From: Galeopsis tetrahit
Taxonomy: Eukaryota; Streptophyta; Magnoliopsida; Lamiales; Lamiaceae
DNA length: 64,000 nucleotides
Assembly (NCBI GenBank): GCA_963675135.1
Contig: OY776129.1
Coordinates: 62,373,028-62,437,027, forward strand
Reading direction: 5' to 3'
In this document: piece after piece, positions 59,819 through 64,000 of the stretch
How the letters are laid out: the number at the start of each line of letters is the position of its first letter
Position numbering within the stretch: position 1 is the stretch's first letter
Notes under the pieces: model-generated
Told to the model about the DNA's origin: nothing
What the model saw: only the letters and a program-made list of their open reading frames with translations
The model's database searches: none
Program-made: the position numbers and the translations under genes

Positions 59819-62800
59819 ATGAGAGAGAGGAAATCGGCCAAGTTAGTTTCCCCACAACTGCAACAGCATCAGAATGGTCACTTCTCTCCCTTTAAATTGG
59901 CCAAATTATTAGATCCTGATGCTTCCTGGGATAAGGTTTAACCTCTTTTACTTTATTTTGATTTTGTTTATGAGTTGCAGAATTGTTACTGATTTATTTA
60001 ATCCCCACAGTTTTGTGCTCAGTTTGCCACGATTCAGAATAAGTGAATTTATTTTCTTGGCGATCCTGATTTTATTTTTTTATTTGTTAAGGAATCCTTT
60101 GGAGTGAGGATATCACAAAAAGTTGTGCAGATTTTTCGCATGAATCTTGTTAGAATGAGGAGAGCAAGTTATTGAAGTTAGATTAGCTATGAAATATACT
60201 GGGTTATATGTTGGCATGGAATTAATTTTAGTTAACTTTAAACTAATCAAGCATTGATTAGCCTTAGAGAACTACTAAACTAGTTTTTTGGGCACACTCC
60301 ATTTGTGGCTGTGAGTATTCGTCTGATTGGATTCTTTCAACATCTGATTAAAATATAAGATAGCTCGCTTGTGTGGATAAATGTAAAATTTCTATAATGT
60401 AGAAACACATTTTAGGAAATCATGGAACTTTAATATAGATAGTTTATATACCATATTAAAATAAGCAAGAGGCTTGTGTTCAAACTATAAGTTTGTATCT
60501 TGGATGTGTTGCAGTGTTGGGCATAAACAAAACAAGCCTAGTACCTTTATATGTAGAAGATGTTCAAGGCAACAAACAAACTAATACACCCTGTGATTTT
60601 CTGAATAATAAAATATCAATCTACGTTGTACTTTCGTGGATAAGTAGCTTAATAAGTTTATTTACGTCCAAATCAGGAAGGAGTTGGATCAGTTTCAAAA
60701 CACGATACATTTCTATTACTTGGTTCTAGAGCAACAAAGGAATTCTGTCTTGGATTTTATTAAGAGTTCCCTATTTTTTGAAATTACTCATACTACAGTT
60801 TCAGTAATTAATCTTGAATCACACAGGTGATGTGTTACTCATCTTCTGTTTTTCTCTATACCATTATATGTGTGAATTTAGGTGAAAGAAATGAAAGCTG
60901 ATACACAACTTTGGTCCCATGCTGAGTTTGTAAATCATCCTCAAAAGTGTGTGTCTTTATATATATGGTCGTCATTCAATGAATCTAAAGAAAGATAGAG
61001 AGGGATGCTACTAGCTGATAAGTTGTCTTAACAATTAGCCTAGGCAGATTATGTACACAAACTTATCATGCTTAATCCGAAGGTATGACAGGCTGTAATT
61101 TAAGGTCCAAAGGCATTTGAGTTTTTCGTATTATTCATGCACTGGTCTCTCCATCACTCTATTTTTTTATTATGTCAGTACTTGAAATTCCAGTTTCCTT
61201 TAGCAATTAATACAAAAGTTTATTTAATTGTACATTTGAATGGTAGAATGTAATTGTCATTCTCTATCTGCTACAGGATCAACTCGGAGATGTACTTCAT
61301 TGGATTAGACAAGCATTAGGCCTCATTTTTGGATTACTATGGGGTGCAATTCCTTTAGTCGGGGGCACGTGGTTTATCGTGTAAGTTAACACTTTATCTC
61401 TTGGAAACTTATTTCTGTTTTAGTTTAGTATTTGCCGTTTTTGTCAATTGGTGTTGTAGAGATATAATCAGCATTTGGTAAAGTTAATTGTCAATGCGCC
61501 CAAACAATCACCTAGTTCAGTCAACTTATGTTTCTATGGTTTCTCAGTATTCCTATGCGTTCTATGTTATGTGAATTTATGATAAATATGGTAAGTTAGG
61601 AGGTAGGCACAGGTGATCTAATGGTCCTTCCTTAAATTGTGTTGAAAGAACCTACATCATTTGTCAAAAGAGAAGTAAATCAGAGAGTTGTTCTTAGCTG
61701 TCGTGGTGGAAGATTGAACTTAGAGGATATGTTGAGAAGTTATATTTTGGGAGGCAGGCGAAGGTGCAGTGGAGAGTGGTCACAGAATTTGTTATGAATT
61801 AGATACAAGTTACTGAAAAGAATGATAGTCTGTAATGCTAGATGCTTGTTGTAGGCGCATGATGAGTTTGTTACTGGTAGTGAAGATAGGAGCTCAGTGT
61901 TTGGGGATTTATTTAATTAGCCTTTATTGAAGAAATGAAAAGAAACATTGAGGTGTGGGCTTTTGCTAGGACTTTATACTCACTTTTAGGATAAATGGAT
62001 GGTTCATAAATCGACTTGTAAAATCTTACGATTTTGCTATTGGCGTTAAATAACAGGGAAACATGTTAAATAATACTATATATATATAGATTTATAAGAC
62101 TATGTTTGTTTTAGGATTCCTCTGACCGGATGTGGGATGTTACGTCCTCCGTTCTGTTCTATGTTGAGATTTAGTATCTGTTTTATTAACAACAATAACT
62201 CCTTAGCATTGGTTGAACATTCTCTATGAAGCAATATATTTCCATAGCATCATATTATCAGAGCTAGAAAGCCCTAGTAACGAAATCACATATTGTGAAC
62301 AAATATGTTTTTTCCTTTGTATACAAATAAAAAACAACAAATTTGAAAGAATTATAAAAAATAAAATCTTGGATAATTTTCAAATAGAGAAGAGACTAAG
62401 TTCTCTGTTATAGTTGTCACTGTGATTTGTCATGTAATGAACAAATATGTTTTTTCCTTTATATACAAATAAAAACAACAAATTTGAAAGAATTATAAAA
62501 AAAAAAAAAATCTTGGATAATTTTCAAATAGAGAAGATACTATGTTCTCTGTCATAGTTGTCACTGTGATTTGTCATATAATGAACGTTAATAAATAATT
62601 TTATCTCAACTTGGGAGAGCAAAATTTTTTGATTTTGAAAACGAAATAGTTCAATAACTAAGGTCAATGCAAAAACACACACACATTTATTCTGAGTGAT
62701 GAAGTCAGAAAACTCCTCTCAAGACCATGAAGCTTTGTCCCTGTAATTTTTCAACAAACGAGCTGCTTTTATCTGAATGAAATGATAAAATGTTGTTTCT

Positions 62801-63340
62801 TGTTAAAGCTTTGATTCAAGGCTGAATACCTTTATCGAGATGTATCTATTGTACTTTTACATCTAGGTGCATTCAATTATTTGTGGTGGTGATTTTGATA
62901 TTCAGGTTTGCGGTGTTATCCACTGGGATCATCTATGCATATTATGCTCTTGTACTAAAAGTCGATGAAGAAGAATTTGGAGGTCACGGAGCACTTCTTC
63001 AAGAGGGCGTCTTCGCTTCAGCTTGCCTCTTTCTGGTATTTTCCACATTTTCCTCATGTTCCACTGTATCGCCGGGTTTATTGCTAGAGTGGTCCTTTTT
63101 TTTTTTTTTACAACAGGGTTAAAAAAATCTTGTGTGATTATTTTTGCATTTAAAATACACACAAAAGGACCATTTTCGAGCATATGTAGCAAAAGTGCAA
63201 TGAGAAATTTCTTTTAGGACCAGTTTTGCAGTAAACCCTTTCATAGTATGAGATTCTGAAAGATTCTTCATAACGTAACCATCATTTTCCTTATCCTTCA
63301 GCTTGCGTGGATTGTAGTATACAGTTTGGCACACTTTTGA
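59819..63340 (+). CDS. RAB5IF: RAB5IF/EMC6-family membrane protein
   Basis: Four exons: 59819-59935, 61277-61380, 62906-63035 and 63302-63340; 390 bases, 129 residues. The N-terminal 39 residues are basic/polar (MRERKSAKLVSPQLQQHQNG). The conserved core starts at exon 2 (DQLGDVLHWIRQALGLIFGL). Three hydrophobic helices are visible: about residues 46-63 (ALGLIFGLLWGAIPLVGG), 67-86 (WFIVFAVLSTGIIYAYYAL) and 105-127 (VFASACLFLLAWIVVYSLAHF). The loop KVDEEEFGGHGALLQEGVF is a plant family signature. The EMC6/Rab5-interacting family includes animal RAB5IF, linked to multipass membrane protein insertion and respirasome assembly; the plant role is inference only. The ORF directly upstream of the first intron shows no extension, and the ATG has a good start context (TTCAGATGAGAG). 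Confidence 0.9.
62297..62582. repeat. 142-base tandem duplication in RAB5IF intron 2
   Basis: The block GAACAAATATGTTTTTTCCT ... GATTTGTCATGTAAT occurs at 62297-62438 and again at 62439-62580, with a few single-base and A-run differences (TTTGTATAC against TTTATATAC). It is intronic. Confidence 0.8.
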
Positions 63341-64000
63341 TCACCACATTGAAGACTTGAAAACAGTAGCAGTTTGCTCTCTTACAAAAAAACAAAATTG
63401 TGATTGAGCATTTTAGATTTGATGTTACGAGGTGGGTGAAACTTATGTGCCTCGAATTCAGTTTAGGGAGTCGAAGACTTTGGTGTATCTCTGTGGGTTT
63501 TCTCTTCATGTGTGCATTATTAGATTGCAAGTGCATGGAATAGGTGTCTCTTCCATGTCTTTTCTTACTATTTTCATTTTTAAGATTTTGTTTTCTTTGT
63601 TTCTTTGAGGTATAAATTTTTAAGCATTCTTCTATGCACCTTATTTGTTCACCCTCAATAAAACATTCTGCATATTTTATTTTATTTTTTGGTGCAAAAT
63701 GCATGATTTAAAATGCAGGAATTTGGTTTAAGTAAAGTTTAAGGTTTTGTTGTTATGAAAGACTGCATCAATTGGATATATACTCCTTTTTTGGTTTGAA
63801 GTTAATCAATGAATTAGAAGTCGTATACTATGTTGCAGGGTGAAATTTCTGGAAATTAATTATAGATTCTCAATAGTTTTAATCAAAGTTGTTGAGTTTT
63901 AATTACCTAGAATCAATAGTTTGAGTCTAGAATCAATTCTTTAAAAAAAATACCTAATAACTTAAAAAAAAAAAAAAAAAAGAGGTCTTGTATTTTGTTT
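63341..64000. other. RAB5IF 3' UTR and AT-rich end of window
   Basis: 3' UTR of the RAB5IF gene with an AATAAA at about 63657, followed by AT-rich DNA. The minus-strand frames here (63119-63704) are by-products. No gene is seen before the window end. Confidence 0.5.

Noticed and set aside
1..64000. tRNA, rRNA, CRISPR arrays, operons or bacterial-type systems
   Set aside because: I saw no cloverleaf-like tRNA, rRNA or repeat-spacer array. The gene structure is fully eukaryotic.

Overview
This window is nuclear DNA from a plant, most likely an AT-rich dicot. The genes have many introns with GT-AG borders and short GC-richer exons. They sit in AT-rich DNA full of miniature inverted-repeat transposable elements (MITEs) that begin CTCCCTCCGTCCC, and of Copia-type LTR retrotransposons. 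Plant-only features support this: a mitochondrial FTSH3/10-type protease, a plant-type SMO2, a SAC1/FRA7-type phosphatase, and telo-box (AAACCCTAA) plus GGCCCA promoter motifs. I cannot name the species. An asterid such as a member of Lamiales is a guess only.

Layout. 1-5640 is a transposon graveyard: a nested MITE pair, a decayed Copia element (LTR 1099-1368 plus gag/protease remains), then two non-autonomous DNA transposons (3149-4456 and 4502-5628) with clear terminal inverted repeats and target duplications. Both carry GC-rich, gene-5'-end-like cargo. 5690-9300 holds NRPB7 (+), an RNA polymerase II subunit. 10294-14859 holds a 15-exon gene (-) for an unidentified coiled-coil protein. A possible 83-residue small protein lies at 16585. 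19650-22988 is SMO2 (+, sterol C4 demethylation). 23841-26414 is a plastid-type tropinone-reductase-like SDR (-) whose catalytic Tyr is His. 27225-31415 is the TFIIA large subunit (+). 32850-39717 is the SAC1-type phosphoinositide phosphatase (-, 16 exons). 41049-47291 is the mitochondrial FtsH protease (-, 8 exons). 47292-53334 is gene-free, with MITEs and LTR-like debris. 53335-59287 is a full-length, recently inserted but coding-defective Copia element (-) with AAAAC target duplications. 59819-63340 is a RAB5IF/EMC6-family membrane protein (+).

The genes are unrelated housekeeping loci and do not form a pathway, apart from two general transcription factors of RNA polymerase II (NRPB7 and TFIIA-L) lying about 20 kb apart. 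I rebuilt the exon chains by hand from splice borders, reading-frame continuity and recognised protein families. For the main genes the exon lengths add up to open frames.

I see no undescribed multi-gene system. The items most worth a second look are the two gene-5'-end-carrying TIR elements next to NRPB7, the Tyr-to-His change in the SDR, a near-perfect 70-base-arm hairpin in a SAC1 intron, and the Copia element whose LTR length difference is explained by two repeat-unit changes.
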